Below, one piece after another: positions 32,999 through 41,467 of a stretch of DNA of 41,467 bases. The position numbers were made by a program, and so were the translations under genes. The notes under the pieces were generated by a model. That model worked only from the letters and a program-made list of their open reading frames with translations, ran no database searches and was not told the DNA's origin. Source of the stretch: Bacteroidales bacterium UBA3143 (GTDB taxonomy: Bacteria > Bacteroidota > Bacteroidia > Bacteroidales > Dysgonomonadaceae); the NCBI GenBank assembly GCA_002364735.1, contig DEZB01000065.1:1-41467 (forward strand), given 5' to 3'. Within the stretch, counting starts at the first letter, position 1; each line of letters opens with the position of its first letter.

Positions 32999-34738
32999 AT
33001 GACAAATAAAATAATTTCATTTATACTTTGTTTAATTGCAGGGAGTAATTTATCCTCTTTTGCCTGTACCAGCCTTATCGTTACAAAAGGGGCCAGTAAA
33101 GATGGCTCGGTGATGATTACCTATTCTGCTGACTCGCATATAAGATACGGAGCGGCAGTGTTTCTACCAGCTGCTGACCATCAGCCAGGCGATGTGCGTG
33201 AAGTTTATCATTACGAGAACGGCAAACTTATGGGAACTATACCCGAAGTAGCACACACCTATTCGGTAGTACAGTTCATGAATGAGCATCAAGTAGCCGT
33301 TGGGGAGTCAACTTTTGGCGGATTAGGGGCTTTGTATGGACAGAAAGATGCCATATTAGATTATGGCTCACTGATGCGAATTGGTTTGCAACGTTCTAAA
33401 ACAGCTCGTGAGATGATTAAAGTGATGACCGAACTGGTTGCAGCGTACGGATACGCTTCAGGAGGTGAGTCTTTTTCGATATCCGATCCACACGAAGCTT
33501 GGATTATGGAAATGGTGGGTAGAGGCAAATCTGGCAAAGGAGCTATTTGGGTAGCTCGTTTAGTTCCAGATGGCTATGTGTCGGGCCATGCCAATCAAGC
33601 ACGAATTACAACTTTCCCACTTCAAAAAACAAACGATTGGAACAATCTACAGCAAACAGTTTACCATTCACCCGATATTGTTAGTTTTGTCAAAGAAAAT
33701 GGCTTTTATAAAGGTAAAGATGAAGACTTTAGCTTTGCAGACGTGTTCAACCCTATAGATTTTGGAGGAGCCCGTTATTGTGATGCTCGTGTATGGTCTT
33801 TTTTTAGAAAGATAAACAAGGAAATCCGTGAAGATGAAAAATACACGGATTTTGTAATGGGTAAATTTGAATACGATATAGAAACCAGCCAAGATAATCC
33901 CAGTTCAATTAAATCTATTTCAAACAGACTTCCCTTGTGGGTTAAGCCCGATGCATCGGTAACGCTGCAACAAGTGATGAATGCAATGCGTGACCATTTT
34001 GAAGATACACCAATGGATATGCGAAAGGGAGTTGGGGCAGGCCCTTTTGAAAATCCTTATCGCTGGAGGCCACTGGAGTTTGAAGTGGATGGTCAAAAAT
34101 ACCTTAATGAACGAGCTATAGCCACACAGCAAACAGGTTATAGCTTTGTTGCACAGTCGCGCGAATGGCTTCCTGCGCCTATTGGCGGTGTCTTTTGGTT
34201 TGGAGTGGACGATACAGATGGTTCTGTTTACACTCCTTTTTATTGTGGCATTACCGAAGTTCCCGATAGTTATAGGGTGGGCAATGGCTCAATGATTTCT
34301 TGGTCAGATACTTCTGCCTTCTGGACATTTAATCAACTTACCAACTGGGCTTATACACGTTACAACCTTATTCATCCCGAAGTGGAAAAGTATCAATCTC
34401 AACTGGAAAGTAGTTTTATTGATGAAGTGAAGGTGGTGGATAAATTGGCTGAAAAGTACTATAATGAAGACAAAGAATCTGCAATAGCCTACATCACCCA
34501 ATATTCTGTTTACACTGGAAATAAACTGGTTAGCGATTGGAAAGATTTCTACCATTATCTTTTGATGAAATATATGGATGGAAATATGAAAATTGCTGAG
34601 GGGTGTGAGTTGAAGGACAACGGAAATGGTAAGAACATTCCACCAATGCCAAAACAATTGGGATATGGAAAAGATTGGGAGAGATCTATGATCATTGGAA
34701 ACGAAGATCTGCTGAAAGTTCCTGTAAAGGATAATTAA
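32999..34738 (+). CDS. C69-family dipeptidase (PepD-like), exported
   Basis: C69 enzymes are Ntn hydrolases whose mature N-terminal cysteine is the nucleophile, cutting dipeptides. The 579-residue protein has a leader ending in SSFA directly before C23 (CTSLIVTKGASKDGSVMITYSADSH). That placement exposes the cysteine after signal removal, as expected. Other family stretches include VGESTFGG near 101-108 and SGGESFSISDPHEAWIMEMVGRG near 154-176. The middle and end (DTSAFWTFNQLTNWAYTRYN) are typical of the family. It is probably periplasmic. GH92 follows 32 bases later, in the same direction. Confidence 0.92.
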   Translation: MTNKIISFILCLIAGSNLSSFACTSLIVTKGASKDGSVMITYSADSHIRYGAAVFLPAADHQPGDVREVYHYENGKLMGTIPEVAHTYSVVQFMNEHQVAVGESTFGGLGALYGQKDAILDYGSLMRIGLQRSKTAREMIKVMTELVAAYGYASGGESFSISDPHEAWIMEMVGRGKSGKGAIWVARLVPDGYVSGHANQARITTFPLQKTNDWNNLQQTVYHSPDIVSFVKENGFYKGKDEDFSFADVFNPIDFGGARYCDARVWSFFRKINKEIREDEKYTDFVMGKFEYDIETSQDNPSSIKSISNRLPLWVKPDASVTLQQVMNAMRDHFEDTPMDMRKGVGAGPFENPYRWRPLEFEVDGQKYLNERAIATQQTGYSFVAQSREWLPAPIGGVFWFGVDDTDGSVYTPFYCGITEVPDSYRVGNGSMISWSDTSAFWTFNQLTNWAYTRYNLIHPEVEKYQSQLESSFIDEVKVVDKLAEKYYNEDKESAIAYITQYSVYTGNKLVSDWKDFYHYLLMKYMDGNMKIAEGCELKDNGNGKNIPPMPKQLGYGKDWERSMIIGNEDLLKVPVKDN

Positions 34739-34770
34739 ATTAGTAGCTTAATAACAAACACTTATAAAAT

Positions 34771-37086
34771 ATGCATCTAAAAGAAACAATACTATTATTT
34801 CTTTCCGTTATACTCATCGGAAGTGTATCTGCACAAAATAAAAATGAAGATTTAACTCAATATGTTGACCCCCTTATAGGTACACAAGAAATGGGTCATG
34901 TATTTCCTGGAGCTTGTGTTCCTTTCGGAATGGTGCAGTTGAGCCCAGACACCGACACCATACCTTATGCAGTAGATGGTGAATATACGGGAACCGTTTA
35001 CAGATATTGTGCCGGTTATCAATACAATGATCCTACCATTGTAGGATTTAGTCACACACATTTCAGCGGCACTGGTCATTCAGATTTGGGCGACTTCTTG
35101 ATTATGCCTACTGTGGGCGATTTGAAGTTGAATCCTGGAACAGCCGATAAACCCGAAAGTGGATATCGTTCACGTTTCAGTCACGACACAGAAGAGGCAA
35201 CTCCTGGTTACTACCGCGTAAAGCTGGATGATTACAACATTGATGCTGAACTGACAACATCTGAACATACTGGTTTTCATCAATATACATTTCCCGAAAG
35301 TGACGATGCGCATATTATACTTGATATGAATCATGGCATCTACAATTACGATGGAAAGGTGTTGTGGTCGCAAGTTTGGGTTTTAAACGATACATTGGTA
35401 ACAGGCTATAGAATCACAAGCGGTTGGGCGCGCACCAATTACCTTTATTTTGCAATGTCATTTTCGAAACCCATTGAAAACTATGGAAGCAAAAACGAAG
35501 AGGATTTGGTGTACAAAGGATTTTGGAAGAAATTTGATCAAGAGAATAACTTCCCCGAAATGGGAGGAAGAAAACTTAAAACCCATTTCGATTTTAAAAC
35601 AAAAGAAGGAGAGAAGATAAAAATTAAATTTGCACTGTCTGCAGTCAGTACAGAAGGTGCACTAAAAAACCTTCATGCAGAAGTGCCTCATTTCGACTTC
35701 GAGAAAGTGAAGACCGATGCAAAAAGCAAATGGCAAATGGAATTAGAAAGAATCACCATTGATGCTTCAACTGAAAAGAAAGTAGCTTTTTACACCTCTC
35801 TTTATCACACATTTATCAATCCTGTAGAATACATGGATGTTGATGGACAATACAGAGGCATTGATCATCAAATACATAAAGCCGATGGTTTTGTAAATTA
35901 TTCAGTCTTCTCTTTATGGGACACCTATCGCGCACTTCATCCACTTTTCACCTTAGTTCAGCCAAAGCGCACTACAGATATGATTAAATCGATGCTGGCG
36001 CATTACGACCAAAGTGTTCATAATTTACTTCCAGTGTGGAGCCATTTTGGAAACGAAAATTGGTGTATGATTGGCTATCATGCAGTTCCTGTAATAGCCG
36101 ATGCTTGGGCCAATGGAATACGTGACTTTGATGCTAAAAAAGCATTAGAAGCATGCGTCTCTTCAGCTTCTTATGGATTGTATGGAAATCTTGACGATTA
36201 CATGAAATTGGGTTATGTTCCGTTTGATAAAAACAATGTGGGCTCGTCCATGACCCTCGAATATGCTTACGATGACTGGACCATAGCTCAATTGGCAAAA
36301 TCTCTTGGAGAAACAACTATTGCCAACGAATTTGAAAAGCGTTCAAACAACTGGAAAAATGTATTTAATGAGCAAACAGGATTTGTAGGTGCAAAAAACT
36401 CGGACGGTTCGTGGAAAACACCATTCGATGCATTACACACTGCTAACGAAGGATTTATAGAAGGCAATTCTTGGAATTACTCACTGTATGTTCCGCAAGA
36501 CATTCCTGGCTTAATTAAAAAGATGGGTGGCAATGAAAGATTTAGTGAGCATGTTGATTCACTGTTTAATATGTATTTGCCCGACAAATATTTTGCAGAA
36601 ACTGAAGATGTGACACGTGAAGGTCTTATTGGCTGTTATGTTCATGGCAATGAGCCCAGCCATCACGTAGCATATATGTATAACTGGGCTGGTAAGCCTT
36701 GGAAGACGCAAGAGCGTATTAATCAAATTGTAACCACAATGTATAAGAACAAGCCTGATGGATTGTGTGGCAATGATGATTGCGGTCAAATGTCTGCGTG
36801 GTATATTTTTTCATCGTTAGGATTTTATCCTGTTTGTCCTGGTTCGGGTGAGTATGCTATTGGTGCACCATCTGTAAATGAAGCCACTATTCAATTGAGC
36901 GAAGGAAAGTCTTTCACAGTAAAAGCCAAAAATCTTACTGATAAGAATATTTACATTCAGTCGGCTTCATTAAACGGAAAGCCTTACAATAAGAGTACGC
37001 TTGCCACGAAAGATGTGATTGATGGTGGAGAGCTAATCTTTGTTATGGGAAAGCGTCCAAACAAGAAGTGGGGACTGAGTCTTTAA
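34771..37086 (+). CDS. GH92 alpha-mannosidase, secreted
   Basis: GH92 enzymes are calcium-dependent exo-alpha-mannosidases that trim mannose from glycoproteins and yeast-like mannans. The 771-residue protein has a Sec leader ending SVSAQ. The N-terminal beta-domain holds QYVDPLIGTQEMGHVFPGACVPFGMVQLSPDT and SHTHFSGTGHSDLGDF. The (alpha/alpha) barrel holds YSVFSLWDTYRALHPLFTL, EGNSWNY (E564, the likely position of the catalytic acid, from memory), HGNEPSHHVAYMYNWAG and GNDDCGQMSAWYIFSSLGFYPVCPG with the base aspartates D669-D670. Length is normal. A strong hairpin terminator follows 43 bases after the stop, which makes this the last gene of the M28-C69-GH92 cluster. Confidence 0.95.
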   Translation: MHLKETILLFLSVILIGSVSAQNKNEDLTQYVDPLIGTQEMGHVFPGACVPFGMVQLSPDTDTIPYAVDGEYTGTVYRYCAGYQYNDPTIVGFSHTHFSGTGHSDLGDFLIMPTVGDLKLNPGTADKPESGYRSRFSHDTEEATPGYYRVKLDDYNIDAELTTSEHTGFHQYTFPESDDAHIILDMNHGIYNYDGKVLWSQVWVLNDTLVTGYRITSGWARTNYLYFAMSFSKPIENYGSKNEEDLVYKGFWKKFDQENNFPEMGGRKLKTHFDFKTKEGEKIKIKFALSAVSTEGALKNLHAEVPHFDFEKVKTDAKSKWQMELERITIDASTEKKVAFYTSLYHTFINPVEYMDVDGQYRGIDHQIHKADGFVNYSVFSLWDTYRALHPLFTLVQPKRTTDMIKSMLAHYDQSVHNLLPVWSHFGNENWCMIGYHAVPVIADAWANGIRDFDAKKALEACVSSASYGLYGNLDDYMKLGYVPFDKNNVGSSMTLEYAYDDWTIAQLAKSLGETTIANEFEKRSNNWKNVFNEQTGFVGAKNSDGSWKTPFDALHTANEGFIEGNSWNYSLYVPQDIPGLIKKMGGNERFSEHVDSLFNMYLPDKYFAETEDVTREGLIGCYVHGNEPSHHVAYMYNWAGKPWKTQERINQIVTTMYKNKPDGLCGNDDCGQMSAWYIFSSLGFYPVCPGSGEYAIGAPSVNEATIQLSEGKSFTVKAKNLTDKNIYIQSASLNGKPYNKSTLATKDVIDGGELIFVMGKRPNKKWGLSL

Positions 37087-37128
37087 CAATTAAAGAAGCT
37101 AATTCAACCTTTTATTATTTAGATATTT

Positions 37129-37172
37129 AAAACCAAAGCTGTTTATTCTATTGGTAAATAGCTTTGGTTTTC
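37129..37172 (+). terminator. Hairpin terminator after GH92
   Basis: AAAACCAAAGCT (37129-37140) pairs perfectly with AGCTTTGGTTTT (37160-37171). Loop bases GTTTA and TAAAT can extend the stem. CTT follows. Confidence 0.85.
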
Positions 37173-37443
37173 TTATATCCTTTACAAACATTTTCACGAT
37201 CAATAAAATGTTTGAAACAGTTGAAAATTGCATTCACCAACAATTAAATGTTTCAAAACACTCCTTTTTCATATTTCTTACCCAAAATCGTTCTTTTTAC
37301 CTTATAAAGTTCATTACTCGTCATTTTATTCAATTATCCATCTGTTAAATCCGCAGTATTATAATCTTTTTTCTTCTTTCCGAGCGTTTTTTTCTTCTTG
37401 TTTGCTCGAAAAAGCATCCTTTTACTGTTTCAAAACATTTTCA

Positions 37444-37490
37444 CGGCGGTAGATTGCATTTTCAACAGTTGAACGTCCGATCTACTGCCG
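37444..37490. repeat. Nested palindrome, REP-like element
   Basis: CGGCGGTAGAT (37444-37454) pairs with ATCTACTGCCG (37480-37490), one G-T wobble. The loop holds a smaller inverted repeat, TTCAA-CAG-TTGAA (37461-37473). GCCGTAGATTTGATTTT directly after resembles the left arm and its continuation, so the element also contains a direct repeat. There is no T-run, so it is not a terminator. Confidence 0.6.
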
Positions 37491-37680
37491 TAGATTTGAT
37501 TTTAAATTTCTTGCCTATTTGTTATAGACATCGCATGTTATTGTATCATTTAATAAATGCTTGGGTTTCTTTTTCTATCTCATTCAACTTTCTTATTCTA
37601 ATAAACGTTTAAACTACTAAAGTTTATCTTGTTCTTTCATTCAGAATGATGTTTTTAACAAGCAATTCAAGTAAAATTGT

Positions 37681-37688
37681 TAGTTTTG
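37681..37688 (+). promoter_or_regulatory. Candidate -7 element for tamL
   Basis: TAGTTTTG fits TANNTTTG. No clear -33 box is at the usual distance. The leader to the ATG at 37782 would be about 90 bases. Confidence 0.3.
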
Positions 37689-37781
37689 TATTTCTATTGC
37701 CAAATGAATAGCTTTTTTCGGCTTGAATAAATGAACATGGTATTACTTTTTCTTTATATTAGAATTTTGAATCGACAACGA

Positions 37782-40073
37782 ATGAAGAAATATATTTTCT
37801 GTTTGCTTTCTTTTGTAATCCTTCTGGCATGCGATGCTACTAAACGTGTCCCAGAGGGAAGTTATTTATTAAACAAGGTGAAAATAGATACTGACACAAA
37901 GTCCGTAAAAGCATCAGAGCTGGAACCTTTTTTAAGACAAAAACCTAATGCATCTATTCCTATTATTGGTAAATATCGCTTACATCTTTACAATATTGCT
38001 CCTAATGATTCTACATGGCTAAATAGGCAGCTTCGCAAATATGGAGAGCCTCCAACTCTTTATAGCGAAAGACTGACATCAATTTCCGCAGAGCAAATTC
38101 GTCTTGAACTGAGCAATCGCGGGTACTTAAATGCAGTTGTGGATACCGCACTTCTTTTTAAAGACAAAAAAGTGGATGTTACTTACGATGTAGATGGCAA
38201 AGATCCTTATCGCATCATGAGTTATCAAGATACTATTTTAGATACTACGATTCGAAAAATTCTTGTTGAAGAAAAAAAGTTGAACTTTATAAAGGAAGAT
38301 GCAGTTTTTGATTTGTCGGTTCTCGAAGATGGACGTGTTGAAATGGCACGTCAATTAAGAAATCATGGATATTATAATTTTTCGAAAGACAACTTCCGTT
38401 TTTTAGCAGACACAACTGTTGGAACAAATCAAGTTGATTTAACCGTTGAATTGCTAAACCCTTCTGATAGTACACTACACAAACAATATCATATTGGTCA
38501 TTCTACTGTTCTTAACGGTATTGACATTGCAAAGTTAGAAGATAGCACCAAGCATCACGAATTTGACACGGTTCAGTTTAGAAACTTAACCGTTATACAA
38601 GACAAAAAGGAGTTTCTTAGACCACGTGCCATATATTATAATACTTTTTTACGCAAAGATAGGTTGTATGCAGACAGATTGGTAGATCGTACATACTCTT
38701 CACTCAATGGATTAGGACCAGTTAGTCAAACAAATATTAATCTTATTCCAACACTGCGTAACGATACCAATTATCTGGATGCTCGTATATCCATTGCGCC
38801 AGGTAATGTTCACTGGATGCAGTTTGGGGTAGATGGCACTAACTCAGCTGGTGATTTAGGAGTTGCTGCAAATATAACTTACGAGCATCGCAACATTTTT
38901 AAAGGTGCTGAAAGATTACGAATAAGATTAAATGGAGCATACGAGTTTATCTCCTCAGGAGGTATGTCAGACTCAATCAACTTAATCGATCAGAATTATT
39001 ATGAATACGGAGCAGAAGCCTTTTTATCTATTCCACAATTATTATTGCCATGGCTATTAAATAAATTAAAGGAGCAGCCCTCAGCTTCTACAGAATTTTC
39101 TTTGGGTGTAAACTTTCAAAAACGACCTGAATATTTGCGTCAATTCTTTAATTTATCATCTAAATTTCAATGGTCCAGAATGGATTGGCGATTGACAAAC
39201 ATAGTTGAACCCTTAGATATAAACTATGTGAGGATGCCTTGGAAGTCTGAGTTCTTTACTAAGCAATATTTAAGCGACGAAAGTAATCCCATATTACGTA
39301 AAAGTTACGAAGATCAATTCATTGCGCGCACTGCCTACAGTATTTCATATACAAATTCTGGACTAAGGCGCGTTCCAAAAAATCCGTTTAGAATTCGTGC
39401 AGGAATAGATTTAGCAGGTCTTATACCGAGAGTGGTTACTACATTAGGTGGAAGTAAAACAAGTTCGGAAGGCTATGAAGAGATTTTTGGAATTCCTTAT
39501 GCTGAATACGTGAAAACAGACTTTGATTTTTCTCGCACCGTTCCTTTTGACGATAAAAATAGTCTTGCAATGCATTTTGCGTTAGGAGTTGCAGTGCCGT
39601 TTGGAAATTCTATTGTTCTTCCTTTCGAAAAGAGATACTTTGCTGGCGGTGCGAATAGTGTGAGAGGGTGGAGCACCCGTACTTTAGGACCTGGTGGTTA
39701 TCATCGTAATGATACAATGCGCGCCGACTTTGTAAATCAAACAGGTGATATCAAATTAGATATTAGTGCCGAATACCGACGTAAATTAACTGACCTTTTC
39801 GAATTGGCCACATTTGTTGATGCAGGTAATATTTGGACGATTAAAGATTACCAAGGTCAACCTGGTGGTGTCTTTCGTTTCGATGAGTTTTATAAGCAAA
39901 TAGCGGTTGCTTATGGATTAGGCTTGAGAGTAAACCTCAGCTTTCTTTTAATTCGATTAGATGCAGGGATGAAAGCTTATGATCCAGCAGATAGAGATAA
40001 GAAGTTTGTTTTATTTAAACCAAACTTTACAGATAAGTTTGCATTGCATTTTGCTATTGGATATCCTTTCTGA
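37782..40073 (+). CDS. tamL: TamL-type lipoprotein Omp85 barrel
   Basis: TamL is the Bacteroidota lipid-anchored counterpart of TamA, an Omp85 barrel that works with TamB in outer-membrane assembly. The 763-residue protein, from the ATG at 37782, has a lipoprotein leader (MKKYIFCLLSFVILLAC, lipid cysteine 17). The frame extends 17 codons upstream to 37731, but the leader argues for the inner ATG. POTRA-like repeats follow (about 30-330; VPEGSYLLNKVKI, SISAEQIRLELSNRGYLNAVVD, VARQLRNHGYYNF-type stretches). The Omp85 barrel (about 380-763) includes the RYFAGGANSVRGWSTRTLGPGGY signature for the conserved VRG turn, and ends in GYPF with a terminal phenylalanine. No tamB gene is in the window. Confidence 0.85.
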   Translation: MKKYIFCLLSFVILLACDATKRVPEGSYLLNKVKIDTDTKSVKASELEPFLRQKPNASIPIIGKYRLHLYNIAPNDSTWLNRQLRKYGEPPTLYSERLTSISAEQIRLELSNRGYLNAVVDTALLFKDKKVDVTYDVDGKDPYRIMSYQDTILDTTIRKILVEEKKLNFIKEDAVFDLSVLEDGRVEMARQLRNHGYYNFSKDNFRFLADTTVGTNQVDLTVELLNPSDSTLHKQYHIGHSTVLNGIDIAKLEDSTKHHEFDTVQFRNLTVIQDKKEFLRPRAIYYNTFLRKDRLYADRLVDRTYSSLNGLGPVSQTNINLIPTLRNDTNYLDARISIAPGNVHWMQFGVDGTNSAGDLGVAANITYEHRNIFKGAERLRIRLNGAYEFISSGGMSDSINLIDQNYYEYGAEAFLSIPQLLLPWLLNKLKEQPSASTEFSLGVNFQKRPEYLRQFFNLSSKFQWSRMDWRLTNIVEPLDINYVRMPWKSEFFTKQYLSDESNPILRKSYEDQFIARTAYSISYTNSGLRRVPKNPFRIRAGIDLAGLIPRVVTTLGGSKTSSEGYEEIFGIPYAEYVKTDFDFSRTVPFDDKNSLAMHFALGVAVPFGNSIVLPFEKRYFAGGANSVRGWSTRTLGPGGYHRNDTMRADFVNQTGDIKLDISAEYRRKLTDLFELATFVDAGNIWTIKDYQGQPGGVFRFDEFYKQIAVAYGLGLRVNLSFLLIRLDAGMKAYDPADRDKKFVLFKPNFTDKFALHFAIGYPF

Positions 40074-40194
40074 TTCTGTGTTTAATTGAGCATATATCCT
40101 TTCGCTGTTACATAAGTTGAGGTAACTTGGTTTTATTGTTTATTCTTCTTATAAACACCAGTTCAACAACGTATTTTTTTTTAAAGATATAACT

Positions 40195-41460
40195 ATGAAA
40201 CACTTTGTTCTCTTCATTTTTTGTTCAATGATTTTCACTTTCAATTTGGAAGCAAAGATAAAAAGTCCAATTCAACCTTGGAGCGAAAACCCTTGGTATT
40301 GGCAGTACAATGATGAACCCATATTATTATTGGGTGCCAGTAGTGACGATAACCTTTTTCAGTGGCCTGCACAAATGTTGGTGTCCCATCTCGACTCCAT
40401 GAAGTTGGTAGAAGCAAATTATGTGCGAAATACTATGAGTGATAGGGTAGATCGTGGTTTTGAAATATACCCTTTCGAAAAACTGAAAAACGGAAAGTAT
40501 GATTTAAATAAGTGGAACAAAGAATACTGGAAACGCTTTGAGACTTTTTTGAAAGAAACATCAAAACGAGATATTATCGTTCAAATTGAAGTGTGGGATC
40601 GATTTGATTATTCAAGAGTCGAATGGATTTCACATCCATACAATCCCCAAAATAATGTCAATTATACAGAAAGCGAGTCTGGACTCGAAGCAAAATACCC
40701 AAATCATCCGGGGCATAACAAACAACCCTTTTTCTTTACCACACCTAAACAGCAGAATAATGAGATTTTATTAAAGTATCAGCAGAAGTTTGTCTCTAAA
40801 ATGCTTTCTTACACTCTTAAATACAATAACATACTATATTGCATGGACAATGAAACTTCAGGAGAAGAAGAATGGAGTGCATATTGGGCACGTTATATTC
40901 GCTCAAAAGCTGAAGAAATAGGAAAGGATATTTTTCTTACTGAGATGTGGGATGATTGGGACTTAAAGTCGGAACATCATAAAAGAACGTTCGATCATCC
41001 AGAATTATATGACTTTTGTGATATCTTACAAAACAATCATAAACGCGACCAAGCGCATTGGGATAACTTTATGTGGACAAAGCATTACATTTCGACCCAG
41101 CCGCGACCAATTAATACAGTTAAAACTTACGGAGCAGATGGAGGTTCGCATGGAAGCACCCAGAACGCTATTGATAGTTGGTGGCGACATATTATTGGAG
41201 GAGCTGCTTCTGCCAGGTTTCATAGACCACCTTCTGGTTTAGGCTTAACTGAACGCTCAATGAATTCAATAAAAGCAGCTCGTGAAATTGAGAAAATAAC
41301 GCCCTTTTGGAATCTTACTCCTAATAATAGTTTGCTACTGAGTCGCAACGATAACGAAGCTTACCTTACTTCTAAAGCAGGAGAGACATACATCGTGTTT
41401 TTCCCAAATGGGGGTGAAGTGGAGCTCGATTTAACCAAATATAACGTAAGCATTCGGTGA
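40195..41460 (+). CDS. Secreted GH-A-like hydrolase (DUF4038-like), probably frameshifted near its end
   Basis: The frame encodes 421 residues with a Sec leader (about 1-20, MKHFVLFIFCSMIFTFNLEA). The start of the mature protein (NPWYWQYNDEPILLLGASSDDNLFQW, then DSMKLVEANYVRN) matches proteins annotated as DUF4038 or collagen-binding-like glycoside hydrolases, a family that includes the apiosidase GH140. The clan GH-A type acid is plausible at N219-E220 in LYCMDNETSG. E250 (TEMWDDWD) is a further conserved-looking acid. The reading breaks off shortly after DLTKYNVSIR with TGA at 41458-41460. Adding one base there would give SIRWNP, which looks like a natural continuation, so the stop is probably premature. 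The rest of the gene lies outside the window. Its presence near the pectin genes fits, but the substrate is unknown. Confidence 0.55.
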   Translation: MKHFVLFIFCSMIFTFNLEAKIKSPIQPWSENPWYWQYNDEPILLLGASSDDNLFQWPAQMLVSHLDSMKLVEANYVRNTMSDRVDRGFEIYPFEKLKNGKYDLNKWNKEYWKRFETFLKETSKRDIIVQIEVWDRFDYSRVEWISHPYNPQNNVNYTESESGLEAKYPNHPGHNKQPFFFTTPKQQNNEILLKYQQKFVSKMLSYTLKYNNILYCMDNETSGEEEWSAYWARYIRSKAEEIGKDIFLTEMWDDWDLKSEHHKRTFDHPELYDFCDILQNNHKRDQAHWDNFMWTKHYISTQPRPINTVKTYGADGGSHGSTQNAIDSWWRHIIGGAASARFHRPPSGLGLTERSMNSIKAAREIEKITPFWNLTPNNSLLLSRNDNEAYLTSKAGETYIVFFPNGGEVELDLTKYNVSIR

Positions 41461-41467
41461 ACCCCGT

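Larger units (their letters stand above)
37173..37781. other. 0.6-kb palindrome-rich intergenic region
   Basis: No reading frame here is credible. It contains two direct copies of AAACATTTTCACG (37186-37198 and 37433-37445), two copies of TGTTTCAAAACA (about 37250 and 37429), a CGAGC/GCTCG hairpin (37381-37408) and a larger hairpin (37444-37490). The -7 candidate at 37681 is close to the TamL gene. Confidence 0.6.

Noticed and set aside
37151..37452. Short plus-strand frames in the palindrome-rich region
   Set aside because: They run through the palindromes and repeats and have no recognisable content.
37731..37781. 17 more codons in front of TamL
   Set aside because: The lipoprotein leader starts at the ATG at 37782.
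1..41467. Prophage, insertion sequence or integrative element
   Set aside because: No transposase, integrase, phage structural gene or clear attachment site was seen.

Overview
The window reads as a low-GC chromosome piece from a Bacteroidota bacterium, most likely Bacteroidales or Marinilabiliales. The evidence is a SusC/SusD pair, lipoproteins with LLSC or LLAC lipoboxes, a lipoprotein form of the TamA barrel (TamL), TANNTTTG-type promoter elements, and glycan-degrading enzymes with Sec or Tat export signals. No RNA gene, transposase, phage gene or CRISPR array was seen.

Region 1 (1-6300) holds the end of a membrane transporter, then a minus-strand pair for bacterial end joining (Ku and a three-domain LigD). 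Next come a 33-residue lysine-rich mini-gene, a DUF892/YciF ferritin-like protein whose tail resembles that mini-protein, and a minus-strand gene resembling DUF6261. Several clear hairpin terminators separate these units.

Region 2 (6300-11700) starts with a non-coding array of eleven good 41-base tandem units plus two decayed edge units. It sits in front of a complete type III restriction-modification system (mod-res). The middle of mod, its target-recognition region, is much more AT-rich than its ends and looks swapped in. A minus-strand acyltransferase-3 gene (11762-12868) converges on res.

Region 3 (13200-31450) is a polysaccharide utilisation locus: a GH127-like enzyme, SusC, SusD, two GH106-like alpha-L-rhamnosidases with Tat-type leaders, two GH28-like enzymes, and a short third GH28 homologue that has lost its catalytic aspartates. 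The combination points to rhamnogalacturonan (pectin) side-chain or backbone trimming. SusC is taken up to start at an ATG downstream of a candidate promoter. SusD is followed by a strong terminator, and the GH106-GH28 genes look like one operon between a promoter near 21570-21599 and a terminator near 31407-31450. No regulator, polysaccharide lyase or GH105 is present in the window.

Region 4 (31500-41467) contains a secreted M28 peptidase, a C69 dipeptidase and a GH92 alpha-mannosidase, which could together take apart glycoproteins. After a 0.7-kb intergenic region full of palindromes comes TamL, then a GH-A-like secreted hydrolase (DUF4038-like). That last gene appears to be frameshifted a few bases before the window ends.

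The most unusual items are the 41-base array, whose eight central units each contain a purine-rich AGGGAG, an ATG and a 20-codon reading frame overlapping the next, the catalytically stripped GH28 paralogue, and the lysine-rich mini-gene that duplicates the tail of its neighbour.
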